Source of the DNA: Nansenia antarctica
Lineage: Eukaryota; Chordata; Actinopteri; Argentiniformes; Microstomatidae
Reading direction: 5' to 3'
NCBI GenBank assembly: GCA_963989245.1
Contig: OZ022345.1
Coordinates: forward strand, 29,641,112-29,705,111
DNA: 64,000 nucleotides
The notes below the pieces were generated by a model, which was not told the DNA's origin, made no database searches, and was given only the letters and a program-made list of their open reading frames with translations. Position numbers and translations under genes: made by a program. Shown here piece by piece: positions 41,401 to 52,063 of the stretch; the first letter of the stretch is position 1, and the number at the start of each line of letters is the position of its first letter.

Positions 41401-43833
41401 CTAGTCACACACACTGTCCTAGACACACACTGTCCTAGACACACACACTGTCCTAGTCACACACAGTCCTAGTCACACACTGTCCTAGTCACACACACTG
41501 TCCTAGTCACACACTGTCCTAGTCACACACACTGTCCTAGTCACACACTGTCCTAGACACACACACTGTCCTAGTTACACACACTGTCCTAGTCACACAC
41601 TGTCCTAGTCACACACACTGTCCTAGTCACACACTGTCCTAGTCACACACACTGTCCTAGTCACACACACTGTCCTAGTCACACACACTGTCCTAGACAC
41701 ACACTGTCCTAGTCACACACTGTCCTAGTCACACACACTGTCCTAGTCACACACACTGTCCTAGTCACACACACTGTCCTAGACACACACACTGTCCTAG
41801 TCACACACACTGTCCAGTAGTCACACACACTGTCCTAGTCACACACTGTCCTAGTCACACACTGTCCTAGTCACACACTGTCCTAGTCACACACACTGTC
41901 CTAGTCACACACACTGTCCTAGTCACACACACTCCTAGTCACACACTGTCCTAGTCACACACTGTCCTAGTCACACACACTGTCCTAGTCACACACACTC
42001 CTAGTCACACACTTTCCTAGTCACACACTGTCCTAGTCACACACTGTCCTAGTCACACACACTGTCCTAGTCACACACTGTCCTTGTCACACACACTGTC
42101 CTAGTCACACACACTGTCCTAGTCATACACTGTCCTAGTCACACACACTGTCCTAGTCACACACTGTCCTAGTCACACACACTGTCCTAGTCACACACAC
42201 TGTCCTAGTCACACACACTGTCCTAGTCACACACACTGTCCTAGATACACACTGTCCTAGTCACACACACTGTCCTAGTCACACACTGTCCTAGTCACAC
42301 ACTGTCCTAGTCACACACACTGTCCTAGTCACACACACTGTCCTAGTCACACACACTGTCCTAGACACACACTGTCCTAGTCACACACACTGTCCTAGTC
42401 ACACACACTGTCCTAGACACACACTGTCCTAGTCACACACTGTCCTAGTCACACACACTGTCCTAGTCACACACACTGTCCTAGTCACACACTGTCCTAG
42501 TCACACACACTGTCCTAGTCACACACTGTCCTAGTCACACACACTGTCCTAGTCACACACTGTCCTAGTCACACACTGTCCTAGTCACACACTGTCCTAG
42601 ACACACACTGTCCTAGTCACACACACACTGTCCTAGTCACACACACTGTCCTAGTCACACACACTGTCCTAGTCACACACTGTCCTAGTCACACACTGTC
42701 CTAGTCACACACTGTCCTAGTCACACACACTGTCCTAGTCACACACACTCCTAGTCACACACTGTCCTAGTACCACACTGTCCTAGTCACACACTGTCCT
42801 AGTCACACACACTGTCCTAGTCACACACTGTCCTAGTCACACACACTGTCCTAGTCACACACACTGTCCTAGTCACACACTGTCCTAGTCACACACACTG
42901 TCCTAGTCACACACTGTCCTAGTCACACACTGTCCTAGTCACACACTGTCCTAGTCACACACTGTCCTAGTCACACACTGTCCTAGTCACACACACTGTC
43001 CTAGTCACACACTGTCCTAGTCACACACACTGTCCTAGTCACACACACACTGTCCTAGTCACACACACTGTCCTAGTCACACACTGTCCTAGACACACAC
43101 TGTCCTAGTCACACACACTGTCCTAGACACACACTGTCCTAGTCACACACACTGTCCTAGTCACACACTGTCCTAGTCACACACTGTCCTAGTCACACAC
43201 ACTGTCCTAGTCACACACTGTCCTAGTCACACACACTGTCCTAGTCACACACACTGTCCTAGTCACACACACTGTCCTAGTCACACACTGTCCTAGACAC
43301 ACACTGTCCTAGTCACACACACTGTCTTAGTCACACACTGTCCTAGTCACACACACTGTCCTAGTCACACACACTCCTAGTCACACACTGTCCTAGTCAC
43401 ACACTGTCCTAGTCACACACTGTCCTAGACACACACTGTCCTAGTCACACACACTGTCCTAGTCACACACTGTCCTAGTCACACACACTGTCCTAGACAC
43501 ACACACTGTCCTAGTCACACACTGTCCTAGTCACACACACTGTCCTAGTCACACACACTGTCCTAGTCACACACACTGTCCTAGACACACACTGTCCTAG
43601 TCACACACTGTCCTAGTCACACACACTGTCCTAGTCACACACTGTCCTAGTCACACACACTGTCCTAGTCACACACACTGTCCTAGTCACACACACTGTC
43701 CTAGTCACACACTGTCCTAGTCACACACACTGTCCTAGACACACACTGTCCTAGTCACACACACTGTCCTAGTCACACACACTGTCCTAGTCACACACAC
43801 TGTCCTTGACACACACACTGTCCTAGACACACA
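38456..43833 (+). repeat. 16/18-bp satellite, left arm (5.4 kb)
   Basis: About 310 units of cctagtcacacacactgt. Unit length changes in 2-bp steps by loss or gain of CA (16, 18, rarely 20 bp). Variants include cctagacacacactgt, loss of gt (acactcctag) and a rare tgtccagtagtcaca junction. Confidence 0.95.
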
Positions 43834-44158
43834 ACTGTGTAAAATCAGTTTATTTTGTTACCAACTTACTGTTACATCTATTAAAGATATTGGCATTTTC
43901 CAACTCATGTCATATTGTACTGGGTTATATCCTCTACTCACATCTAGAAGTAGTATTGCAAGAAGTAGGCTATACTATACCTTGATAACGTGTAACACAA
44001 AGATACAGATACATTAACAATCTAACCGACTGTACACACCCTGGGCAGTGCTAGGGCAAGTTGAGTGTGAGCAGACAGGCTTCATCCTGCGTGTTTGTTT
44101 ATAATCTACGCTAATCCTGCGCTGTGGACGAACTCTGTGTGTGTAGCCTGTGTAAAAG
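43834..44158. other. Central spacer of the giant inverted repeat
   Basis: 325 bp of unique AT-rich sequence between the two inverted satellite arms. I see no open reading frame or TIR inside. Confidence 0.8.
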
Positions 44159-45606
44159 AATGTGTGTGACTAGGACAGTGTGTGACTAGGACAGTGTGTG
44201 ACTAGGACAGTGTGTGACTAGGACAGTGTGTGACTAGGACAGTGTGTGTGACTAGGACAGTGTGTGACTAGGACAGTGTGTGACTAGGACAGTGTGTGAC
44301 TAGGACAGTATGTGACTAGGACAGTGTGTGACTAGGACAGTGTGTGTGACTAGGACAGTGTGTGTGACTAGGACAGTGTGTGACTGGGACAGTGTGTGAC
44401 TAGGACAGTGTGTGACTAGGACAGTGTGTGTGACTAGGACAGTGTGTGACTAGGACAGTGTGTGACTAGGACAGTGTGTGACTAGGACAGTGTGTGTCTA
44501 GGACAGTGTGTGACTAGGACAGTGTGTGACTAGGACAGTGTGTGTCTAGGACAGTGTGTGACTAGGAGTGTGTGTGACTAGGACAGTGTGTGTCTAGGAG
44601 TGTGTGTGACTAGGACAGTGTGTGTCTAGGAGTGTGTGTGACTAGGACAGTGTGTGACTAGGACAGTGTGTGACTAGGACAGTGTGTGACTAGGAGTGTG
44701 TGTGACTAGGACAGTGTGTGACTAGGACAGTGTGTGTCTAGGACAGTGTGTGACTAGGAGTGTGTGTGACTATCAGTGTGTGTCTAGGAGTGTGTGTGAC
44801 TAGGACAGTGTGTGTCTAGGAGTGTGTGTGACTAGGACAGTGTGTGTGACTAGGAGTGTGTGTGACTAGGACAGTGTGTGTCTAGGAGTGTGTGTGACTA
44901 GGACAGTGTGTGTGACTAGGACAGTGTGTGTGACTAGGACAGTGTGTGTGACTAGGACAGTGTGTGTGACTAGGACAGTGTGTGTCTAGGACAGTGTGTG
45001 TCTAGGAGTGTGTGTGACTAGGACAGTGTGTGTGACTAGGACAGTGTGTGTCTAGGACAGTGTGTGACTAGGACAGTGTGTGTGATTAGGACAGTGTGTG
45101 TCTAGGAGTGTGTGTGACTAGGACAGTGTGTGACTAGGACAGTGTGTGTGACTAGGACAGTGTGTGTGACTAGGACAGTGTGTGTCTAGGAGTGTGTGTG
45201 ACTAGGACAGTGTGTGTCTAGGAGTGTGTGTGACTAGGACAGTGTGTGTGACTAGGAGTGTGTGTGACTAGGACAGTGTGTGTGACTAGGAGTGTGTGTG
45301 ACTAGGACAGTGTGTGTGACTAGGAGTGTGTGTGACTAGGACAGTGTGTGTGACTAGGAGTGTGTGTGACTAGGACACTGTGTGTCTAGGACAGTGTGTG
45401 TGACTAGGACAGTGTGTGTGACTAGGAGTGTGTGTGACTAGGACAGTGTGTGTCTAGGAGTGTGTGTGACTAGGACAGTGTGTGTGACTAGGACAGTGTG
45501 TGTGACTAGGACAGTGTGTGACTAGGACAGTGTGTGACTAGGACAGTGTGTGTCTAGGAGTGTGTGTGACTAGGACAGTGTGTGACTAGGACAGTGTGTG
45601 TCTAGG
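44159..45606 (-). repeat. 16/18-bp satellite, right arm (1.45 kb, inverted)
   Basis: Reverse complement of the left-arm satellite (gtgtgtgactaggacagtgt), about 85 units, with the same length variants. The arms differ almost fourfold in size. Confidence 0.95.
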
Positions 45607-45712
45607 AGTAGAGAGTGAAACGTGGGCTTAAACATGACTAGACTAGTGTGATCATGTAGTCATATTACTGTGTTAGTAGAAATGATGCGTTGGTTTAGTA
45701 GTATAGTACATG

Positions 45713-45875
45713 TTGTATATTTCTAACCTGTTGGCTACTAAAATGAAGAATAGTTATTGAGCAGGTTAAGACCATTTATTCAAAATACAAACGTATACAG
45801 ACATCAAAAACTGGCAGAAAAAGAGGGAGAGAGCAGAGAGAGGGGGAGGGGGACAGAGAGCAGCTGCTGGGTCAG

Positions 45876-45958
<83 letters not shown>

Positions 45959-46223
45959 GAGGGGGACAGAGAGAGAGAGAGGGGGAGGGGGACAGAGAGA
46001 GAGAGAGAGAGAGAGCTGCTTGGTCAAGAGGTGAGGGAGAAGAGAGACAGGGCCAGAGCCCACATCCTTACTTATAAACTTGGTCAAGATGCAGTCATAG
46101 CCAGTGGTCCTATCAGGTCAGGGGGAGGGGCCAGGAGGTCATAAATACCTTGCCCCACAGTCAGGAGACATTTCCTCATAGCAAACATATAGGCCCATTA
46201 TTAAGTACAAATAAACTACATAC
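45713..46223. mobile_element. Insertion of about 510 bp in the right arm
   Basis: The left arm reads tagtacatgatagtagcctt without a break. In the right arm the same site is split between tagtacat and acatgacagtag, suggesting insertion with a 4-5 bp duplication (acat). The insert has a (GA)n tract at 45881-45955 and an aataaactacatacat end. It might be a solo LTR. Confidence 0.5.
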
Positions 46224-46255
46224 ATGACAGTAGCTTTTAGCTACGGCTTAGCTAG

Positions 46256-46650
46256 TTGTTGTGCTAGGTGCATTGACTGACTGTGTCCGCGAATGCTATG
46301 CTATTGTTGTGCTAGGTGCATTGACTGACTGTGTCCGCGAATGCTATGCTATTGTTGTGCTAGGTGCATTGACTGACTGTGTCCGCGAATGCTATGCTAT
46401 TGTTGTGCTAGGTGCATTGACTGACTGTGTCCGTGAATGCTATGCTATTGTTGTGCTAGGTGCATTGACTGACTGTGTCCGCGAATGCTATGCTATTGTT
46501 GTGCTAGGTGCATTGACTGACTGTGTCCGCGAATGCTATGCTATTGTTGTGCTAGGTGCATTGACTGACTGTGTCCGCGAATGCTATGCTATTGATGTGC
46601 TAGGTGCATTGACTGACTGTGTTCGCGAATGCTATGCTATTGATGTGCTA
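46256..46650 (-). repeat. 48-bp repeat, 8 copies (right arm)
   Basis: Copies of gctaggtgcattgactgact plus gtgtccgcgaatgctatgct at 48-bp spacing. Because 48 is a multiple of 3 it yields an artefactual 138-codon frame. Confidence 0.95.
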
Positions 46651-46886
46651 GTTGAATTGTGTACTAGTTTTCACTGAATAAATCGCGATTTCTTTCAAAG
46701 AAGGTAGCAGGTGTGTTTATGTCCATGTCAAGGAGAAGGTACGACTTGTATGACAGTAGTGTGATTAGGACTCCCAACCCGAGGTGCTCTGTGCTATTCA
46801 AGTGCAAGAAGATTTGTCTTCGCAGAGTGACACAACCTACATGTGAAAAAACCCGTCAGATTAGATATATAAACGGGTTATTTTGA
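46651..46886. other. Right-arm unique segment
   Basis: 236 bp between the 48-bp repeats and the outer arm. The corresponding left-arm segment is absent, replaced by the gypsy element. No coding content is seen. Confidence 0.6.
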
Positions 46887-47071
46887 TAAACCGGATACAT
46901 TTTGTGAATATATATGGTTACTTTCTCGCCTGAAAACATATTAAAACTTCATAAAATGACATATTAACACTTGTAGAGCCAAATTACAGCTTTTCGCTAA
47001 TGGCGGCCAAAACGGAGGATTCAAAAACACTAGACTTACGTCACAGTCGCCAGCTGGTCGTGACGCGTTAG
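46887..47071 (-). repeat. Right outer arm of the giant inverted repeat
   Basis: Reverse complement of 32265-32447, from ccggatacattttgtgaata to gccagctggtcgtgacgcgt. Confidence 0.9.
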
Positions 47072-47283
47072 GCCGCTGATGGCCCTGCAGCTTTTGGCAG
47101 CAGCAGGTTTTGGCATCAGCAGGTTTTGGCATGACTGCTCCACGGAGGCGGATTCGGCTGAGTTCGCGACGATTTGATATCGTTCCTCACAGCCACACGG
47201 CTCGGTCGATTTCGAGAGCTGACGCGGAGGGTCAGAGGAGTGGGGTGAACAATTAGTGAGAAGGGTTGAGAATCAAGGACCCC
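47072..47283. other. Unique spacer
   Basis: Contains two gcagcaggttttggca-like units near 47092-47130. Otherwise nothing recognisable. Confidence 0.4.
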
Positions 47284-47424
47284 AATTGATCAAGGACCCC
47301 AATTGAAATAAGCCAGTGGCTTTCTTGGGTTTTTATCCTGTTAGTTGACCTTGTATGTAATATGTACTTTCATGTACCTACTTCTGCAAATCTTCTAATA
47401 AAGTTTTCAATCAATCAAAAAAAA
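47284..47424 (+). mobile_element. 5'-truncated LINE 3' end
   Basis: About 140 bp, from aaggaccccaattgaaataa to tcaatcaatcaaaaaaaa, match the reverse complement of 20694-20830. It is a second copy of the same LINE family, kept only as its tail. Confidence 0.85.
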
Positions 47425-47619
47425 GAATCAGACCACTACTCAGATCTATCATCATTGGCTGCATGGTTGCAGGTTCTCCTTGCCTCCGCTAGGTGGTACC
47501 CACACTCCTCTGATAAACACAGTGGGAATTGAATAAGATTTATCAGCTGTGGTTTTGGGTAGACTTGCTGCAAATCCTCTCTTGGGAAAGGGATGCAAGA
47601 GTTGAAACACTGGATATAC

Positions 47620-47674
<55 letters not shown>
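47425..47674. other. Spacer ending in a TA microsatellite
   Basis: Unique sequence to about 47615, then (TA)n with tata/tttata to 47674, the target of the LTR element. Confidence 0.6.
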
Positions 47675-47675
<1 letters not shown>

Positions 47676-48235
47676 GTAGCGGGTACAATTATATGCTGCG
47701 CCTTTAAGACGAGCTCACATGAACGCGCAGGTGTGAACGCGCAGGTGTGCTTGAGAGAGGAGCAGTGAGTTGGAACGAGCAACGTGGTCGGAGCGGTAGC
47801 GGTGTGGGCTCTTTGCAAGTACATCGTTTTGATAAGAAGATATTGCCGAGTGGTCATACAAAGTACGGGATACGTTGATTGGCGAGTGTTTCGTTTGGGA
47901 AGAGCAGGCCTGAACGTCGTCGGTATCGAGAGGTGAAGCGTGCGCCAGCTCACCCCTCCCCCACCCCGTGTGTGAACTGCGAGAGAAAGGAGCTACTCGT
48001 GTTTGGTGTTCATTGTCCTGGACAGAGGAGAAGCGTGCGCCAGTGAGGCGTGGGTTCAGCGAGGTTTCTCGGAGTTTGCCCTGCCAGCCATCAGACACTC
48101 TTGACGTGCGATCTCTGCTGGATGGGTAATCTCTGCACTACACCTTGCCATTAGCACTGGCCAACCACGCATACCGTGCGCAGACGAACAGAACTGAACT
48201 GAACGGACTAACGCTCGCACGCGCACACACCACAC

Positions 48236-48267
<32 letters not shown>

Positions 48268-48974
48268 GCATACACAAGCCCACACTGGAGGAAAAGGACT
48301 GCTCATTCAGACTGAGATGTGTTACATGTCAATGTGAAAGTAAGAGTGAAATGCCTGTTTTGAGTTTATCTGCATTCAGTTAAGTTGATGATGTTGCATT
48401 TAAAGGGTATGGTTTATTAAGTGTACATTTCAAGCATTCAGGGTTGGATGGTGAATTAGAACAGATGTATTGTATGCATTGATTTGCCTTTCATGTGGTT
48501 TCTTGCTAGTGACCAGTGTATTAATGAAACCATACCATATTTAATTTCTTGACCCAAATGTCAACCGTTTTGTGTTTGAATACGTTTCCATAAGCTCTGT
48601 GTTTATTCTTGAGTAAACATTTGAATGGGAATAACAGCTGTAATTTCCCATTTCATTTACTTACCTGGGGGTAGGGGCGCCTCACCTGTTTAGCTAGACC
48701 TAGGTAAAGTAGGGGGTGGTGTCAGGTCAGTTCGGCACTTACCTCGCACACACTGCACACACTTTTCACGGCCACCTACTAAAGCCCACTTTACTCCGTC
48801 TAAGAGGTTGACGTTAACCCAAGCTACTAAACAGGAAACAACTTGCTCACTCACCTGAACATTGAGGCCATAGGTATTGGGTGTGGGGGACCTAGATCCT
48901 GTCCCACTCAGTCCTCCCCAGACTAAGTACTTTGTAACCCCTACAAGGCGGCGGTAATAATCCCGACCGTCACA
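47675..48974 (+). repeat. 5' LTR
   Basis: 1300 bp, TG…CA ends. It includes a CA microsatellite near 48225-48270. Short frames inside it occur twice, once per LTR, and are not genes. Confidence 0.95.
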
Positions 48975-48976
48975 AT

Positions 48977-48994
48977 TGGCGTCACGAACAGGAT
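48977..48994 (+). promoter_or_regulatory. Primer-binding site
   Basis: tggcgtcacgaacaggat begins two bases after the LTR. The donor tRNA was not assigned. Confidence 0.7.
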
Positions 48995-49024
48995 AGAATA
49001 AGCAACCATTTTTAAGTGAAAGCC

Positions 49025-51592
49025 ATGGCAGAATTAGAGGAACTTAAGAAGCAATTTGAGGGGATGATGGAGAGGTTCAATGACCAAGCCGAGGCCCTGA
49101 TACAAGCTAGAAGCGAGCATAGAGAAGCTCTGGCATTAGCTAAAGCAGTCATAGATCAGCAGAAAGAAAAGCCCCGTGCATCTATTGTGTATATCCCCAG
49201 AGACCGCAAGATTTCAGATTTCAGTGGTAAACAAGGTGATGTAGATATTGAAGAATGGATCACATCAATTAAATCTGCCCTTCAAATCATGAAGGTCCCT
49301 ATAGAGGACCAAGCCGAGTTCATCAAGCAGCATCTTCAAAACGAAGCCAAACTCACAGTCAAGTATATGGCAGACAAAGCTAAGGATGCAGAGACCATAT
49401 TTGAAGCACTGCGTAAGACTTATGGTGACAAAGTCCCTTTAGGCACCCGGCTCAAAGAATTCTATGACCGCAAGCAGTTGGCAGGAGAGACCATACGTTC
49501 TTACGCCTATGACCTTCAAGAAAAGCTAATGCGAATTCGTCGTAGAGATGCCAAGCGTGTCCCTGATTCAGACGGAATGCTGAAAGAACAGCTTGCTCTT
49601 GGGCTTAGAGATGATATCTTAAGAAGAGAGATCAAGAGGAGACTGAAGGAAAATGAGAGTCGTACTTTTGCTGAGCTAATGCAAGACGCCATCTCATGGT
49701 CTGAGGAGGAAGAGGTTCAGGGGTCTGATAGTGCGCAAAGCAGTTCCCGTGCCAAAGGTGCCATTAATGCTACCAGGGCTACCGACGAACCTGCTTCGCA
49801 GTTGACAATGGAGATGTTGTATGAAGCAATACAAAAGTTAGCCATCCGTCAAGATGAACTGTTCCAGATGATGGGCCACAGTGGCACTGGCATGACACAA
49901 GGGAAAGGCGAGAAGGCAAGAAGCCCCCCTTTGAAAAACGAAGATGGGCAGTTCATCTGCTACACGTGCAATGAGCCAGGACATATCAGCAGACACTGTC
50001 CTCTGAACAGGGGAGCTATGGGCATAGCACGTCCTCCACTCAGAAGGGATGGGCCATCTGGGCCTGCAGGAAACGACCCCGGAGGGGCGATGCGCCAGAG
50101 TCCAGGTACCCCTGCAATTAGAAGTCACCTGGCAAGGCAGCCCTGTAACACTTCTCAAGCCTCAAGTGTAAGTGCCTTTGGAAACTGCTTGGTCGTTGAA
50201 GTGAAGATAGCAGGCGTGAAGACTGACTGCCTGTTGGACACAGGCTCAGAGGTGACCACAATCCGGGAATCTTACTTCAGAGAGTACTTTGGGAAGTCGG
50301 CGTTGTCCTCAGCCAACTTGGTCCAGCTCGCCGCTGCCAATGGCCTCGAAATTCCCGTCCTTGGATGCCTGGAGGCGGAGGTAGAGTGCATGGGGAAGAC
50401 CGTTGGCAGGAAGTGTGTCTTTGTCCTTAAAGATGAAAGCCCAGATGTGGAAGAGATGAGAGGCCTCCCAGGTATCCTGGGAATGAATGTTCTAAGTGAA
50501 CTGAAGGATCTTTTCGTTGCCACGGACGGCATGAAGAAGATGAATAAGTATCGGGAAACAGAGGCTAAGGTCCACAGGGTGATAGCGAACATCAGAAAAG
50601 AGGCAGGGTCCCTCGGACAGAGTGACCGAATAGGATATGTTAAAGTGGCAGGCAGAGAGACAGTCATCATTCCCCCACTCAGCGAGCGCATCCTGGAGGG
50701 TTCGCCTCGACTACAGAGAGGGCTCGCCTCGCCTACGGAGAGGGCTCGCCTCGCCTACGGAGAGGGTTCGCCTCAACTACGGAGAGGGCTCGCCTCGCCT
50801 ACGGAGAGGGCTCGCCTCGCCTCGCCTACGGAGAGGGTTCGCCTCGCCTACGGAGAGGGCTCGCCTCGCCTACGGAGAGGGCTCGCCTCGTCTACGGAGA
50901 GGGCTCGCCTCGTCTACGGAGAGGGCTCGCCTCGCCTACGGAGAGGGTTCGCCTCGCCTACGGAGAGGGCTCGCCTCGCCTACGGAGAGGGCTCGCCTCG
51001 TCCACGGAGAGGGTTCGCCTCGCCTACGGAGAGGGCTCGCCTCGCCTACGGAGAAGGTTCGCCTCGCCTACGGAGAGGGCTCGCCTCGCCTACGGAGAGG
51101 GCTCGCCTCGCCTACGGAGAGGGTTCGCCTCGCCTACGGAGAGGGCTCGCCTCGCCTACGGAGAGGGCTCGCCTCGTCTACGGAGAGGGCTCGCCTCGCC
51201 TACGGAGAGGGCTCGCCTCGCCTACGGAGAGGGTTCGCCTCGCCTACGGAGAGGGCTCGCCTCGCCTACGGAGAGGGCTCGCCTCGTCTACGGAGAGGGC
51301 TCGCCTCGCCTACGGAGAGGGCTCGCCTCGCCTACGGAGAGGGTTCGCCTCGCCTACGGAGAGGGCTCGCCTCGCCTACGGAGAGGGCTCGCCTCGCCTA
51401 CGGAGAGGGTTCGCCTCGCCTACGGAGAGGGCTCGCCTCGCCTACGGAGAGGGCTCGCCTTGCCTACGGAGAGGCACCCGTCCAGTAAGGACACCGACCC
51501 TGACATTGACACAGGCTGCCCTGACTTCATATGCATCCCTGCCACTACACACATGCCCCACACAAACACAGGCCTGGGTATTAGAGAAGTAG
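49025..51592 (+). CDS. Gag–protease fused to a minisatellite-encoded tail
   Basis: The ATG at 49025 (MAELEELKKQFEGMMERFND) is the likely start, nine bases after an alternative ATG. A coiled-coil-like N-terminus leads to a gag block (KISDFSGKQGDVDIEEWITS; KLTVKYMADKAKDAETIFEA). A CCHC zinc knuckle, CYTCNEPGHISRHC, is at about residues 319-332. An aspartic protease starts with DCLLDTGSEVTTI near 402. After VIIPPLSERILEG the sequence enters the 22-bp array. The repeat is open in all frames, so translation gives a 22-residue Arg/Ser/Ala-rich repeat for about 260 residues before a stop at 51592. No reverse transcriptase or RNase H is present. Confidence 0.85.
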   Translation: MAELEELKKQFEGMMERFNDQAEALIQARSEHREALALAKAVIDQQKEKPRASIVYIPRDRKISDFSGKQGDVDIEEWITSIKSALQIMKVPIEDQAEFIKQHLQNEAKLTVKYMADKAKDAETIFEALRKTYGDKVPLGTRLKEFYDRKQLAGETIRSYAYDLQEKLMRIRRRDAKRVPDSDGMLKEQLALGLRDDILRREIKRRLKENESRTFAELMQDAISWSEEEEVQGSDSAQSSSRAKGAINATRATDEPASQLTMEMLYEAIQKLAIRQDELFQMMGHSGTGMTQGKGEKARSPPLKNEDGQFICYTCNEPGHISRHCPLNRGAMGIARPPLRRDGPSGPAGNDPGGAMRQSPGTPAIRSHLARQPCNTSQASSVSAFGNCLVVEVKIAGVKTDCLLDTGSEVTTIRESYFREYFGKSALSSANLVQLAAANGLEIPVLGCLEAEVECMGKTVGRKCVFVLKDESPDVEEMRGLPGILGMNVLSELKDLFVATDGMKKMNKYRETEAKVHRVIANIRKEAGSLGQSDRIGYVKVAGRETVIIPPLSERILEGSPRLQRGLASPTERARLAYGEGSPQLRRGLASPTERARLASPTERVRLAYGEGSPRLRRGLASSTERARLVYGEGSPRLRRGFASPTERARLAYGEGSPRPRRGFASPTERARLAYGEGSPRLRRGLASPTERARLAYGEGSPRLRRGLASPTERARLVYGEGSPRLRRGLASPTERVRLAYGEGSPRLRRGLASSTERARLAYGEGSPRLRRGFASPTERARLAYGEGSPRLRRGFASPTERARLAYGEGSPCLRRGTRPVRTPTLTLTQAALTSYASLPLHTCPTQTQAWVLEK
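50700..51475 (+). repeat. 22-bp minisatellite inside the retrotransposon, about 35 copies
   Basis: Unit ggagagggctcgcctcgcct plus ac, with c/t variants (gttcgcctcg, cgtctacgg). It starts within the protease-downstream region and ends in the residual pol tail. Confidence 0.95.
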
Positions 51593-51795
51593 TCGAGGAG
51601 CATTCAAATGATGAGGGTCAGATTGATGATGGGGCCATAGGTGAAGTTGCTAGGCCCATACATGAGGAGCTGGGAACTATGGGTGGGTCAGATGCAGGGA
51701 GTGAAAGTGAGAGTGTGGCTGAACCCAGACGATCTCAAAGACAGACCAGGGGTAGAATTCCCTGTAGATTCAGGAGTGATTATGTTTTGAAATAA
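51476..51795 (+). pseudogene. Residual C-terminal end of Pol (integrase tail)
   Basis: The frame to 51795 ends RRSQRQTRGRIPCRFRSDYV, the typical basic R-R-S-x-R-x-T-R-G terminus of Ty3/gypsy-type integrases in which the R/G-rich motif precedes a short tail. It is out of frame with gag here, and the catalytic domains are missing upstream. It marks where pol used to end. Confidence 0.7.
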
Positions 51796-52063
51796 TTTGT
51801 GCAATTGTAAATGTTTTATACTTACCTTCATGCATGTCCATGTTTTTAGGTATTGAGGAGTGAAAAGTGTTATGATGCCGTGTTTTATTGTTTTCAGCTC
51901 TTCTGAGGCATCCTTATGTACTGGTTGAAATGTTACCTGTGTTGTGAACCTACCTGTGGGTACTGTCGTATGGAGTGACATGTTGTATTTTTATTTCTTC
52001 TTTTACTGAGGTCGCATCGTCATTTGGATGTTGGATGGCATGGCAGGGTTTCGCAGGGGGGAA
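51796..52063 (+). other. 3' untranslated segment and polypurine tract
   Basis: Noncoding sequence ending in gcaggggggaa just before the 3' LTR, which would prime plus-strand synthesis. Confidence 0.7.

Larger units (their letters stand above)
32265..47071. mobile_element. Giant foldback-like structure, 14.8 kb
   Basis: Two outer arms (32265-32447 and 46887-47071) are inverted copies: acgcgtcacgaccagctggc on the left, gccagctggtcgtgacgcgt on the right. Inside come inverted 48-bp repeats (three copies left at 38187-38345, eight copies right at 46256-46650). Next are inverted unique blocks (38346-38455 against 45607-45712 plus 46224-46255). Then come inverted satellites (38456-43833 against 44159-45606) around a 325-bp centre. 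Sites flanking the arms read TTAA on the left and TTAG on the right. No transposase is visible. It resembles Foldback/Galileo-type elements, which have long TIRs made of tandem repeats, but the family is unknown. Confidence 0.75.

Noticed and set aside
38456..45606. CRISPR-like array of regularly spaced repeats
   Set aside because: The units are contiguous satellite without unique spacers, in a vertebrate genome.
46261..46677. 138-codon frame with 16-residue repeats
   Set aside because: Caused by the 48-bp tandem repeat in the foldback arm.
50637..51488. Second 283-codon frame over the 22-bp array
   Set aside because: Same minisatellite in another frame; the gag frame is the supported one.
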